This document shows, piece by piece, positions 47,008 through 55,072 of a DNA stretch of 64,000 nt. Origin of the DNA: Shinella daejeonensis (GTDB lineage Bacteria > Pseudomonadota > Alphaproteobacteria > Rhizobiales > Rhizobiaceae); assembly GCF_024281235.1 (NCBI RefSeq), contig NZ_JAHWXY010000002.1, positions 62,001 through 126,000 on the forward strand. Reading direction: 5' to 3'. The position numbers and the translations under genes are program-made. Numbering within the stretch: the stretch's first letter is position 1; every line of letters starts with the position of its first letter. The notes under the pieces were generated by a model. The model did no database searches, was not told the origin of the DNA, and saw only the letters and a list, made by a program, of their open reading frames with translations.

Positions 47008-47196
47008 GTGGAAAATTTTGCCTCTGCGATTGGCGGCGAGACGCCGGCCATCGCCGCCGAAAAGCCCGCGCCGACCGGCGACGGACTGAAGGACCTGCTG
47101 GCGCTGGAAGCTGAAAATGAGCGTCTGAAGAAAATGCTCGCCGACTGGCTTCGCAAGGAGAACGCCGAGTTGAAGAAGAAGCTCGGGCTGGAATAG
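47008..47196 (+). CDS. Small SyrB-like coiled-coil protein
   Basis: 62-codon frame with a GTG start. The C-terminal two thirds (LLALEAENERLKKMLADWLRKENAELKKKLGL) is a Leu-heptad helix that resembles the end of rhizobial SyrB-type regulators. The Pro/Ala-rich N-terminus is short, so this could be a truncated copy. No clear Shine-Dalgarno site is seen. SyrB represses symbiotic regulator syrM in Sinorhizobium; that role is not implied here without genetics. Confidence 0.5.
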   Translation: MENFASAIGGETPAIAAEKPAPTGDGLKDLLALEAENERLKKMLADWLRKENAELKKKLGLE

Positions 47197-47389
47197 CTTC
47201 GTTGCTGGTGCTTCTCCCCGGGACAGCCGCACATTTTTTGGGACGCATCCACGCATGCAAATCGTCCATGCAGTGGATTGCGTGAAAGCGATACGCCGCT
47301 GACGCGACAGGCGAGGAATTTCCGCCCAGTCGGCCCCCTCCCCCCGCACGCAAAAGCAATCATGAAGTCGCCCCTTTTTGCGGAGCCGG

Positions 47390-47500
47390 ACAGACACGAG
47401 CCCGGCGACCGCCAGCACGCCGCTGGTGACCTCGATCGCCGACGCCACCGGCATCCTGATCTATTTTTCGATCGCGAAAGTAATCCTGTCGCTTCCCTGA
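47390..47500 (+). pseudogene. MgtE magnesium transporter C-terminal remnant
   Basis: One forward frame reads [18 protein letters not shown] followed by [15 protein letters not shown] and a stop, the typical last helix of MgtE (compare the family pattern DPALVxxPLVATLSDVTG). Nothing upstream continues the gene. 47197-47389 and 47501-47675 contain nothing else recognisable. Confidence 0.65.
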
Positions 47501-47675
47501 GCAAAGAGTTGGAGGCTATTCGTCGCAACAAGATGATTTCCACGCGCGTAGCACCTATGTTGGGGGAGGACAACCGACGAGATCATGGCATGGCCGGGCC
47601 ATATGCTTTAATGAAAGCGTATCCAGGCGGATAATTGCAGATCAGCTTATCCGGCAACATCAATAAGGAGACTTC

Positions 47676-48797
47676 ATGCTTTATGTAGACATTCCCACGC
47701 GAAGTGAATTCGCAACACTATCCGCTGCGCGCGCGGATGCCTGCGTTTCGATCTACGTGAAGACCACGCCAGTTACGCAGGAGGTAGGAGCGTCCCGGAT
47801 CGAGTTCGGCAATCTCATGCGCGAAGCCCAGTCGCAGCTTCAGGATGCCGGCTTCGACAAGCGCAGGCTTGCGGTTTTGATCGACAGTCTCAGCGACCTG
47901 CTGGACGACGATGAGTTCTGGCGCTTTCAGGCAAACAGCCTGGCCGTGTTTGCAACGGCGGATTCGATCCGCACATACCGGCTGGCCAACGATCTGACCT
48001 CGATGGTGCAGGTTTCCGACCGTTTCCATCTGAAGCCGCTTCTGCGCGCCGTCACCTTCCCGCACTCGGCCTTCATCCTCGCCCTTTCGGAAAACGCCGT
48101 CCGTCTGGTCGAAATGCACGCCGATCTTACGCCGGAGGTGGTGAAGGTGCCCGACATGCCCAAGGATGCAGCCTCGGCGGCCGGCAAGTCGACCCTGAAC
48201 GATCGCTCCTTCAGCGGCCGCATCCATGGCTCCGAGGGGCAGAACGTTCGCTTGCAGCAATATGTCCGCAAGGTCGACGCCGCGCTTCGCCAGATCCTGT
48301 CCGGCCGCGAGACCCCGCTGGTGCTGGCCGCCACCGGCAGGCTGGCGTCGCTCTTCGCCCAGACCTGCTCCTATCCGCATCTTCTGAAGGAGACGATCGC
48401 CGATAGCCCCGACCAGTTCAGCGAGGCCGAGCTTGCCGGCAAGGCAAGACCCATCCTCGACAAGGCCTATGCTGCCAAGATCGCCGATATCCATGCGCTG
48501 TTCGACAAGCGTGCGGGGGACAGTCGCACGACGACCGACATGGCGGATGCGGCGCGGGCGGCCACCTTCGGCGGTATCGATACCTTGCTGATCGATATCG
48601 ACACCACCGTTCCCGGCTTCGTCGATGACGAGAGCGGCGCCGTCACTTTCGTCGAGAAGGACGACGCCAAGGCCTATGGCATCGTCGACGAGATCGCGGC
48701 GCGCGCGCTGGCGAGCGGCGCCCGCGTCATGGGCGTGCGGCGCGAGGATATCCCGGGCGGCAAGGAACTGGCGGCAATCCTTCGCTATCCGATCTAG
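47676..48797 (+). CDS. Bacterial release-factor-like protein (baeRF family)
   Basis: 373-aa protein with the architecture of bacterial relatives of archaeo-eukaryotic release factor 1 (baeRF10/11-type): an N-terminal alpha/beta domain (SIYVKTTPV), a central RNase-H-like domain (SGRETPLVLAATGRLASLFAQ about 209-229) and a C-terminal L7Ae-like domain (GIDTLLIDIDTTVPG). It lacks an obvious GGQ motif. These families are proposed to act on stalled ribosomes or in stress responses; function is unproven. AAGGAG lies before the ATG. A universal stress protein gene follows after 58 nt, supporting a stress role. Confidence 0.8.
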   Translation: MLYVDIPTRSEFATLSAARADACVSIYVKTTPVTQEVGASRIEFGNLMREAQSQLQDAGFDKRRLAVLIDSLSDLLDDDEFWRFQANSLAVFATADSIRTYRLANDLTSMVQVSDRFHLKPLLRAVTFPHSAFILALSENAVRLVEMHADLTPEVVKVPDMPKDAASAAGKSTLNDRSFSGRIHGSEGQNVRLQQYVRKVDAALRQILSGRETPLVLAATGRLASLFAQTCSYPHLLKETIADSPDQFSEAELAGKARPILDKAYAAKIADIHALFDKRAGDSRTTTDMADAARAATFGGIDTLLIDIDTTVPGFVDDESGAVTFVEKDDAKAYGIVDEIAARALASGARVMGVRREDIPGGKELAAILRYPI

Positions 48798-48855
48798 GAA
48801 CAGCGGGAGAAGCCGATCGAGTTTCGGCTTCTCTTTGGATGTCAGGAGAGGCGGT

Positions 48856-49740
48856 ATGACGATCAAAACAATCATTGCGGCGATCGCGCTTGAAAGCGGC
48901 GATGAGCCCGTTGTCCGGCGTGCGATCCAGCTTGCCGCCGAGCATGAGTCCAGGCTCATTCTGGTTCATGCGATCGAAAGCCTCTCCGCATCCGATCCCG
49001 ATCTACCAACTCCGGCGACGGTAGAAGCGATTGCCCAAGTGCTTACAGCGGATGCGGCGGCATCTCTTGAACGCTTGGCCGCGTCCGCAGACCTTCAAGC
49101 AGAAGTCCGGGTGGAATGCGGCAAGCCCGATCACATCATCGATCAGCTGGCACGCGACGCCAACGCTGATCTGCTGATCATTGGCCCAGGAAAGCCGCAA
49201 AACCTGCGCGAGCGACTGTTTGGTTCGACAGCAGACCGCGTAGTGCGTTCCAGCCCATGCCCGATCCTGGTCGTAAAGCGAGAGACGAATGAACCATATC
49301 GCAGCGTGGTTGCCGCAATCGATTTCTCGCCGATTTCAATTGCCGCTGCGCAGGCTGCCGCAGGACTAGCCCCTCAGGCAGTGCTCGAGTTGGTCCACGC
49401 TCTCGAGATCCCGCTCACCTTCGAGCAGGCCATGCTGAAAGCGGGAACCCCTCAGTTGGAGATCGATCGATATCGACAGGCCAAAGCCCGGGCGGCCAAG
49501 GATGGCCTTAATTCAATAGTCACCAAACTTTCGATGCAAGGAAATATCCGGGTTGTACGCGGCAATGCCGCGACGGCACTCGTTCGATTGGCGAGGTCCA
49601 GGAAAACGGACCTCGTGGCGCTCGGTGTCCAGGGCAGAAACGCCGTTTCCAAAATGGTTCTGGGCAGCGTCGCTCGCAGGGTCCTTGCGGCTTCGTCGTG
49701 TGATGTGCTTCTAGCAAGGGATACCGTTCTGCCGGATTGA
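48856..49740 (+). CDS. Universal stress protein with tandem UspA domains
   Basis: 294 aa made of two Usp folds. The first (1-140) opens TIKTIIAAIALESGDEP and ends with GPGKPQNLRERLFGSTADRVVRSSPCPILVVK; the second (about 148-290) opens YRSVVAAIDFSPIS and ends GVQGRNAVSKMVLGSVARRVLAASSCDVLLA. Both G-2x-G-9x-G-like ATP-binding stretches are recognisable. AGGAGAGG precedes the ATG. Likely co-transcribed with the baeRF gene. Confidence 0.93.
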   Translation: MTIKTIIAAIALESGDEPVVRRAIQLAAEHESRLILVHAIESLSASDPDLPTPATVEAIAQVLTADAAASLERLAASADLQAEVRVECGKPDHIIDQLARDANADLLIIGPGKPQNLRERLFGSTADRVVRSSPCPILVVKRETNEPYRSVVAAIDFSPISIAAAQAAAGLAPQAVLELVHALEIPLTFEQAMLKAGTPQLEIDRYRQAKARAAKDGLNSIVTKLSMQGNIRVVRGNAATALVRLARSRKTDLVALGVQGRNAVSKMVLGSVARRVLAASSCDVLLARDTVLPD

Positions 49741-49883
49741 CGGGGGTGTTCCCGGAAGAGCCGATTAATGGCCTGCCGGTCATCCTTGAGTGAAACCTGG
49801 TCCCCCGGGGAGGAACGAAGACGTCCGCGGCAAGGTCGCATCGTTGCTCACCGGCATAGTTAAAGGCCCTCCGGGTGCAGCTG

Positions 49884-49988
49884 CTATGTGAGCAGCGGCA
49901 GGATGCTGCCAACGAAAACTGACGCGCCATCCATCAGCCAATGTGCAATCACGAGCGGCAGGAGCCGGCGCAGGCGCTGATACACGTT
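49884..49988 (-). pseudogene. CPBP intramembrane protease C-terminal remnant
   Basis: On the minus strand a short frame reads RLRRLLPLVIAHWLMDGASV and ends FVGSILPLLT-stop, the usual last helix of CPBP (CAAX-like) membrane proteases with the conserved His. The rest of the gene is absent. 49741-49883 holds nothing recognisable. Confidence 0.55.
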
Positions 49989-50056
49989 CGGCACCCAGTT
50001 TCCGCAGGCCGGTTGGAGCTTCAGGCGTTTCTCGCGCCTGCTGGCGAAAACCAGGA

Positions 50057-50170
50057 TTGCAAGGCTTCATTGCCGAGACCGGCATAGACGAGGTGATGAT
50101 CGTCTCCGACGTCTATGACCATCAGGCCCGACTGCGCTCGATTGCACTGATCGCCGAGGCGATGAAATGA
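50057..50170 (+). pseudogene. Luciferase-like monooxygenase C-terminal remnant
   Basis: The frame LQGFIAETGIDEVMIVSDVY continuing to DHQARLRSIALIAEAMK and a stop matches the C-terminus of LLM flavin-dependent oxidoreductases (pattern TGADELMVVSxIYDHxARLRS). Upstream sequence in the frame is unrelated. Confidence 0.65.
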
Positions 50171-50179
50171 TAGAATCGT

Positions 50180-50449
50180 CTACTGCCTCCCTTCGGCGAG
50201 CCACTTCTTCATCATGGCGATCTCACCTTCCTGGGCCTTGATCACCTCTTCGGCGAGTTTGCGGACTTCCGCGTCCTTGCCGTATTCAAGCACGACCTTC
50301 GCCATATCGATGGCGCCCTGGTGGTGCGGGATCATGCCGCGCATGAAGTCCACGTCGGCATCACCCGTGAATTCGACCGCCATGTCGGCATGCATGCGGT
50401 TATTGGCTTCGATGTAAGGCTTTGTGAAAGGACTGCCGGAAGCCGGCAT
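50180..50449 (-). CDS. DUF305 family protein, apparently lacking its signal peptide
   Basis: 89-aa four-helix DUF305 protein with the metal-ligand-rich core [35 protein letters not shown] and [21 protein letters not shown]. Homologues are normally exported, often linked to copper. Here the ATG at 50449 starts right at the mature domain, no signal precedes it and no ribosome site is visible, so the 5' end was probably lost. Function as written is doubtful. Confidence 0.7.
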   Translation of the reverse strand: MPASGSPFTKPYIEANNRMHADMAVEFTGDADVDFMRGMIPHHQGAIDMAKVVLEYGKDAEVRKLAEEVIKAQEGEIAMMKKWLAEGRQ

Positions 50450-50521
50450 GGAGCGAGCTGAAGACGCTTTGCGAGGCGATCGTCAACGGGCAGCGCCAGG
50501 TGATTCAGCAGATGGAGAGTA

Positions 50522-51433
50522 TCAGGCGTCGTCCGCAGGAGTAGCGGCGGCATGATCTGCAGGAAGCGGCAGCCGCGTTGCGCACCACGTCCATACGGCC
50601 TCAACCGCCTTCCTCGGCGGCGGCGATCGCTTGCGGACCAGAAAATAGTCGGGCTCCCGGAAGATTGTCGCCTCCGTCACTTGCACCAGACGCCCAGCTT
50701 CGAGATCGGCCGCGACGAACGCGCGGCAAGCCAGAGCGACACCTTGACCCGCCAGGGCGGCGTCCAGTGCCAAGGTCGTCTGGTTGAAAACGGCGCCGGG
50801 CAACTTGCCGGCGGCTTGTAAGAATCTTGGCCACTGATCATGTGCGTCGTGGAGAAGCGGCAGGTTCTGAAGTTGCTCGACCGTCAGCGGGAGGCTCATA
50901 TCCCTGACCAGATGTGGACTGGCGACCGCAATCAGTTCCTGACGAAACAGCAACCTTGCCTCCAGGCTCGCCGGAAACGGCGTACGGCTCAGGCGAACCG
51001 CAATGTCCACCTGGTCGCGATCGAAGTCGGAGAGCGCCTCGGTCGCTACCGTACGCAACTCTATGCCCGGCAAAGCGGCGGACAATTCGGCGAGGCGCGG
51101 GATCAGCAGCTTTGCGGCGACGGTCGGGGTGACGCTGATCGTCACCGCTTCCGGCCTGGTGAGAAGCCGTCCGGTCGCCTCGCCCAGCATGTCGAAGGCG
51201 CGTGTCACGTCGGCGAGATAGGCGGCGCCCTGCGAGGTCAGGGCAAGGCCGCGCTGCAACCGCTGAAACAGCGCGACGCCAAGCTGGTCCTCGAGCGCGC
51301 GAACCTGCTGCGCCACGGCTCCCTGCGTTACGCCCAGTTCGTCGGCGGCCGCGCGGAAGCTCAGCCTGCGACCGGAGACTTCGAAAGCGCGCATGGCATT
51401 CAGCGGCGGGAGGGTTCGGCGTGTGGAGCGCAT
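50522..51433 (-). CDS. LysR-family transcriptional regulator (GcvA-like)
   Basis: 303-aa LTTR. The winged helix (1-60) includes PPLNAMRAFEVSGRRLSFRAAADELGVTQGAVAQQVR, and the effector domain (about 90-290) begins VTISVTPTVAAKLLIPRL. The start at 51433 (MRSTRRTLPPLN) is chosen; an upstream ATG would run into the divergent promoter. It is divergent from an SDR-EamA pair across 106 bp that hold an inverted repeat. Confidence 0.93.
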   Translation of the reverse strand: MRSTRRTLPPLNAMRAFEVSGRRLSFRAAADELGVTQGAVAQQVRALEDQLGVALFQRLQRGLALTSQGAAYLADVTRAFDMLGEATGRLLTRPEAVTISVTPTVAAKLLIPRLAELSAALPGIELRTVATEALSDFDRDQVDIAVRLSRTPFPASLEARLLFRQELIAVASPHLVRDMSLPLTVEQLQNLPLLHDAHDQWPRFLQAAGKLPGAVFNQTTLALDAALAGQGVALACRAFVAADLEAGRLVQVTEATIFREPDYFLVRKRSPPPRKAVEAVWTWCATRLPLPADHAAATPADDA

Positions 51434-51442
51434 AAGATCTGC

Positions 51443-51459
51443 CTGTAGCTTTCCTACAG
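51443..51459. promoter_or_regulatory. Inverted repeat in the LysR/SDR divergent promoter
   Basis: CTGTAG-CTTTC-CTACAG, perfect 6-bp arms with a 5-nt spacer, ends 10 nt from the LysR start codon. It is a plausible autoregulatory operator, though its centre differs from the classical T-N11-A LysR box. Confidence 0.5.
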
Positions 51460-51539
51460 TCTGACAGGTTTCTTTCTGGCGCGAAAGCCTATCCGATTTC
51501 TGGCATAACGCCCGCAAAGTTCAACCGCAGGAGGCTTCG

Positions 51540-52244
51540 ATGTCAGGAGAAAAAGTTGCAATCGTTGTGGCCGGCGGCAGCGGCATGGGTGCAGCGGCGG
51601 CGCGGCGGCTGGCTGCAGATGGCTTCAAGGTCGCGATCCTTTCGTCCTCCGGCAAGGGCGAGGCGCTGGCCAAGGAACTTGGCGGCTTCGGCGTGACCGG
51701 CTCGAACCAGTCCAATGACGATCTGAAGCGCCTCGTTGACGGCACGCTCGAACGCTGGGGCCGCATCGACGTGCTGGTCAACAGCGCCGGCCACGGCCCG
51801 CGCAAGCAAATCCTCGAAATCACCGATGAGGACTGGCACGCCGGGTTCGATACCTATTTCCTGAATGTGGTGCGGCCGGCGCGTCTGGTTACGCCCGTCA
51901 TGCAGAAGCAGAAGGGCGGCGTCATCGTCAATATCTCGACGACCTGGGCCTTCGAGCCGAGCGCGATGTTCCCGACCTCGGTCGTCGCCCGTGCTGGGCT
52001 CGCCTCCTTCACGAAGATCTTCGCCGACGAATACGCCGCCGACAATATCCGCATGAACAACGTGCTGCCCGGTTGGATCGACAGCCTCCCGGCGACCGAA
52101 GAGCGTCGCGACGGTGTCCCCTTGAAGCGCTATGGCACGTCCGATGAGATCGCGGCGACGATATCTTTCCTCGCGTCCGATGGCGCGGCCTATATCACTG
52201 GGCAGAATATCCGGGTCGACGGTGGCGTCACCCGCGCCGTGTGA
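51540..52244 (+). CDS. SDR-family oxidoreductase lacking the YxxxK pair
   Basis: 234-aa Rossmann protein. The cofactor-binding loop is present as VVAGGSGMGAAAARRLA, then NSAGHG and the Ser of NISTT (133). The catalytic Tyr-x-x-x-Lys is replaced: the region reads FPTSVVARAGLASFTK, so Ser147 and Arg151 occupy the Tyr and Lys places. The C-terminal NNVLPGWIDSLP and TGQNIRVDGG are normal. It may be a non-classical SDR or a binding protein. GAGG precedes the ATG; it is followed 4 nt later by the EamA gene. Confidence 0.9.
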   Translation: MSGEKVAIVVAGGSGMGAAAARRLAADGFKVAILSSSGKGEALAKELGGFGVTGSNQSNDDLKRLVDGTLERWGRIDVLVNSAGHGPRKQILEITDEDWHAGFDTYFLNVVRPARLVTPVMQKQKGGVIVNISTTWAFEPSAMFPTSVVARAGLASFTKIFADEYAADNIRMNNVLPGWIDSLPATEERRDGVPLKRYGTSDEIAATISFLASDGAAYITGQNIRVDGGVTRAV

Positions 52245-52248
52245 TCCC

Positions 52249-53187
52249 ATGAAGAAAACTGCCTGGCTCGCGTTCTGCTTCCTCGGCTTCATCTGGGGAA
52301 GCAACTTCATCTTCGTCAAATGGGCGGCGGAATACATTACGCCCGCGCAGATCACACTGCTGCGCGTCGTTTTCGGTTTCCTGCCGGTCTTCCTCTTCGC
52401 GCTGCTGCGGGGGGAATTGCGGTGGCGCCATGCCCGCCATGCCCATCATTTCGTGGTCATGGCGCTGGTGGCGACCGCCCTTTATTATTTCGCCTTCGCC
52501 AAGGGCACGGCCTTGCTGCCGTCGAGCATCGCCGGAATGCTGAGCGGGGCGATCCCGCTGTTCACCTTCGTCTGCGCCTTCCTGTTCCTGCACGAGGAAC
52601 GCATCACGACAACAAAGGCGATCAGCGTTGCCCTCGGCTTTGTCGGCGTGTTGCTGATCGCCCGGCCGTGGTCGGCTGGCGGCGAAATCGATATTGCCGG
52701 TGTCGTCTGGATGATCGCAGGCGCGCTCAGCGTCGGATGTTCCTTCGTCTATGCCAGGAAATTCGTCAGCCCGCTGAAGCTGCCGGCTGCCGCTTTGACG
52801 ACTTACCAGATTGGCATCGCCATGCTCCTGCTGTTCATGGTGATCCCGGTCGAGGGGGTCGGCGCGGTCTTTGCCGATAATCGGGCCTGGATCGGCCTTG
52901 TCATCGGTCTCGGCCTCTGCGGAACCGGCCTCGCCTATGTCGCCTATTATCACATCGTCGAAAACCTTGGCGCACTCGCAGCCTCGAGCGTGACCTACAT
53001 TCCGCCCGTCGTGGCGCTGGTGATCGGCGTCGTTTTCGTGGGCGAGGCGATCCAGCCGCTGGGCTATCTGGCGATGTGCCTCATTCTCGCGGGAGTCGCT
53101 CTGCTTCAGTTCGGGTCGCGCGCGATCGCATCGCCAGCCAAGGCCGATATCGGTCACGGCATGGCTCCATCCAGGAGAGCCACATGA
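52249..53187 (+). CDS. EamA/DMT-family transporter
   Basis: 312-aa inner-membrane permease with ten predicted helices in two EamA repeats. The first repeat has FCFLGFIWGSNFIFVKWAAEYI and the second AYVAYYHIVENLGALAASSVTYIPPVVALVIG. Start at 52249 follows the SDR stop by 4 nt. Substrate is probably a metabolite exported or taken up; it presumably works with the SDR under LysR control. Confidence 0.93.
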   Translation: MKKTAWLAFCFLGFIWGSNFIFVKWAAEYITPAQITLLRVVFGFLPVFLFALLRGELRWRHARHAHHFVVMALVATALYYFAFAKGTALLPSSIAGMLSGAIPLFTFVCAFLFLHEERITTTKAISVALGFVGVLLIARPWSAGGEIDIAGVVWMIAGALSVGCSFVYARKFVSPLKLPAAALTTYQIGIAMLLLFMVIPVEGVGAVFADNRAWIGLVIGLGLCGTGLAYVAYYHIVENLGALAASSVTYIPPVVALVIGVVFVGEAIQPLGYLAMCLILAGVALLQFGSRAIASPAKADIGHGMAPSRRAT

Positions 53188-53291
53188 ACAAGGCTGGTCT
53201 TTGCAAGCGCGTCGTCACCATTATGCCCGTGTTGACGACGGTCTCAACGACCTCTGGTCTCAGCGCCGTTCAGAAGTCTTCGATGCGTTGA
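53184..53291 (+). CDS. Short frame at EamA 3' end, probably the stump of a lost gene
   Basis: 35 codons from an ATG overlapping the EamA stop by 4 nt, with AGGAG 7 nt before it, an excellent start site. The peptide (MNKAGLCKRVVTIMPVLTT...) has no recognisable family and stops where a SulP relic begins. Likely the start of a translationally coupled gene whose remainder was deleted. Confidence 0.35.
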   Translation: MNKAGLCKRVVTIMPVLTTVSTTSGLSAVQKSSMR

Positions 53292-53730
53292 GCTGATACG
53301 AGTACGTCATCGAAGACTGGCGGCTTCAAATGGAGCGTCGTACAGCGCTGGTCGTCCAGCCGTACAGCGAAGTCCCCGGCCTGTGCAGGTACCATCAGTC
53401 CGCCCTGCCCCAGCGCGACGATGATCGTGGCGGCGAGCGTCGCCTGCGGCAGGCTGGCCAGCAACGGGGTCAGGAATAGCGCCGCCGGCGCGATGCCGAT
53501 GGCGGTGAACACGCCGGCCGCAGGCGTCTGCGCGCCCGCGTCGAAATTGACGACCGAGCGGGCAAAGCCGCCGGTGACCGGATAGCCGGATGAAAGGCCA
53601 ACATGGCATAGGCCAGCGATTGCGGGATCAGTATGATGGTGACGATCACCGCCGCCAGCAGGTCGCTGGTCAGCACCGTGCCGTCATAGGTTTTCACCCA
53701 TTGGAGGAAAGGAAAATGGCGTACGGTTCT
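53270..53730 (-). pseudogene. SulP-family anion permease relic
   Basis: On the minus strand LQWVKTYDGTVLTSDLLAAV and IILIPQSLAYAML give the SulP N-terminus. In another frame SGYPVTGGFARSVVNFDAGA and ALFLTPLLASLPQATLAATIIVAL follow directly, so the central helices are deleted and the frame is shifted. The last 40 codons have no SulP similarity. It lies just downstream of pmpB, where a SulP gene often ends BigR-type operons. Confidence 0.8.
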
Positions 53731-53732
53731 GG

Positions 53733-54176
53733 TCAGGCGGTGTCGGCGGCCGTGCGTACGGCCATGGCGTGACGGGTAAGCCGCGCCACCGCGATGCCGC
53801 CGATCATGGAGCCGACGAACAGCCAAGCGTCGCCATGGCCGAGGCCAAGCGCGGGAATGGCTCCGCCCGGGCAGAAGCCGGTGATGCCCCAGCCGATGCC
53901 GAAAACGGCCGCGCCGGCGACGAGCGGGACATCCAGATCGCGGCGCGTCGGCAGATGGAACAGGCGATCGAAGATCGGCGCTCCGCGCCTCAGCACGAAA
54001 GCGTAACCGATTGCGGTGACGATCAGCGCGCCGCCCATGACGAAGGCGAGCGACGGGTCCCATGTGCCGGCGAAGTCGAAGAAGTTCAGAACTTTCGCCG
54101 GGTTGGCCATGCCCGAAAGCGCGATGCCGGAGCCGAAGATCAGCCCGATGAGGAGAGCGGAAACAATACGAGCCAT
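53733..54176 (-). CDS. pmpB: YeeE/YedE-family sulfur transport protein (PmpB-like)
   Basis: 147-aa membrane protein with about four helices; GSGIALSGMANPAKVLNFFD and the thiosulfate-transporter-like GITGFCPGGAIPALGLGHGD carry the conserved Gly and Cys. YeeE/YedE proteins take up thiosulfate or related sulfur species. It overlaps the stop of pmpA by one nucleotide and ends the intact part of the operon. Confidence 0.88.
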   Translation of the reverse strand: MARIVSALLIGLIFGSGIALSGMANPAKVLNFFDFAGTWDPSLAFVMGGALIVTAIGYAFVLRRGAPIFDRLFHLPTRRDLDVPLVAGAAVFGIGWGITGFCPGGAIPALGLGHGDAWLFVGSMIGGIAVARLTRHAMAVRTAADTA

Positions 54177-54604
54177 TACAAGCCTCCGATGAGGTGACGG
54201 ACGACGAAGACGGTGGCGGCGGTCGAGGCCATGAAGGTGAACGTCGCGACGATCGAGCGTGGCGAAAGCCGCGCCATGCCGCAGACGCCATGGCCGGACG
54301 TGCAGCCCGAGCCGAAAGTGACGCCGACGCCGACGGTCAGCCCGCCGGCGACCAGCCAGGGCGCAGGCGTGGGACTTTCAAAGGGAATTGCATACCCGGT
54401 CGACATGACGATCAGCGCCGGTGCGCCGATGGCTCCGGCAAGGAACGCCGCCCGCCAGCCCCAGTCATTGGAAAACGGCGGCACGATTCCGGACAGGATT
54501 CCGGTCATTCCGGCGACGCGGCCGTGAAACGCCATCAGCAGGACGGCGGCAAGGCCGATCAGGCTGCCGCCGAACAGCGACAGAAACGGAGTGAATTCGG
54601 TCAT
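54176..54604 (-). CDS. pmpA: YeeE/YedE-family sulfur transport protein (PmpA-like)
   Basis: 142-aa membrane protein with about four helices. The functional motif is GVTFGSGCTSGHGVCGMARLS (about 94-113) with two conserved cysteines. Paired half-size YeeE units (PmpA and PmpB) are typical of BigR-controlled operons in Xylella and rhizobia. Overlaps the DUF2892 gene by 4 nt. Confidence 0.88.
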   Translation of the reverse strand: MTEFTPFLSLFGGSLIGLAAVLLMAFHGRVAGMTGILSGIVPPFSNDWGWRAAFLAGAIGAPALIVMSTGYAIPFESPTPAPWLVAGGLTVGVGVTFGSGCTSGHGVCGMARLSPRSIVATFTFMASTAATVFVVRHLIGGL

Positions 54605-54741
54605 TTATCGGTTGTCCTCGATGTCGAGAGATTGAAAATCCTGTAAGCAGGGCAGAAGCGGACGACGCCCGTCACTGCGAGCACCAGCCCGACGATGACG
54701 AGGCGGGCGACGTGGTCGGGCGTTCCGACGTTGATCTTCAT
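54601..54741 (-). CDS. Shortened YgaP-type DUF2892 membrane peptide
   Basis: 46 codons starting MKINVGTPDHVARLVIVGL and ending with the family's RFCPAYRIFNLSTSR. The usual protein has about 20 more residues, forming the second half of a helical hairpin, between those parts; here the two ends are joined, leaving one helix. An internal in-frame deletion is likely. Position between the ArsR and pmpA genes is standard for this operon. Confidence 0.7.
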   Translation of the reverse strand: MKINVGTPDHVARLVIVGLVLAVTGVVRFCPAYRIFNLSTSRTTDK

Positions 54742-54757
54742 AGCAGTCTCCTTTGCT

Positions 54758-55072
54758 CTACTTGCAGAACAGATCGTGCATGGTGTGGACGAAGGTTTCG
54801 ACACGAGGGTCGGCGAGCCGGTAGAACACCTGCTTGCCTTCCTTGCGTCCGACGATCAGCCCCGCCCCACGCAGTTCGGCAAGCTGCTGCGACAGGCCGG
54901 GCTGACGAATGCCAAGACCGTCCTCGAGCGCGCGCACCGACTGCTCGCTCTCGACAAGGGCGCAGGCGACCAGCAGGCGGTCGGGGTTGGAGAGCTTCTT
55001 GAGGAAGGCGGAAGCGTCGCCGACCTTGTCTCTCAGTTCCCTTGCTTCGTCCGAAAGCAGCATCGTTTTCAT
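54758..55072 (-). CDS. bigR: BigR-type ArsR-family persulfide-responsive repressor
   Basis: 104-aa winged-helix repressor. The recognition helix is GIRQPGLSQQLAELRGAGLI. Two cysteines, Cys37 in LLVACALV and Cys103 next to the C-terminus (LFCK), match the redox pair that forms a disulfide or tetrasulfide in BigR and SqrR. The ATG at 55072 shares its A with the stop of the beta-lactamase-fold gene (TGATG). It should derepress the operon in response to sulfide or persulfide. Confidence 0.88.
   Translation of the reverse strand: MKTMLLSDEARELRDKVGDASAFLKKLSNPDRLLVACALVESEQSVRALEDGLGIRQPGLSQQLAELRGAGLIVGRKEGKQVFYRLADPRVETFVHTMHDLFCK

Noticed and set aside
47278-47634. 118-codon frame downstream of the SyrB-like peptide
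   Set aside because: It runs out of frame over the MgtE remnant and has no recognisable domain.
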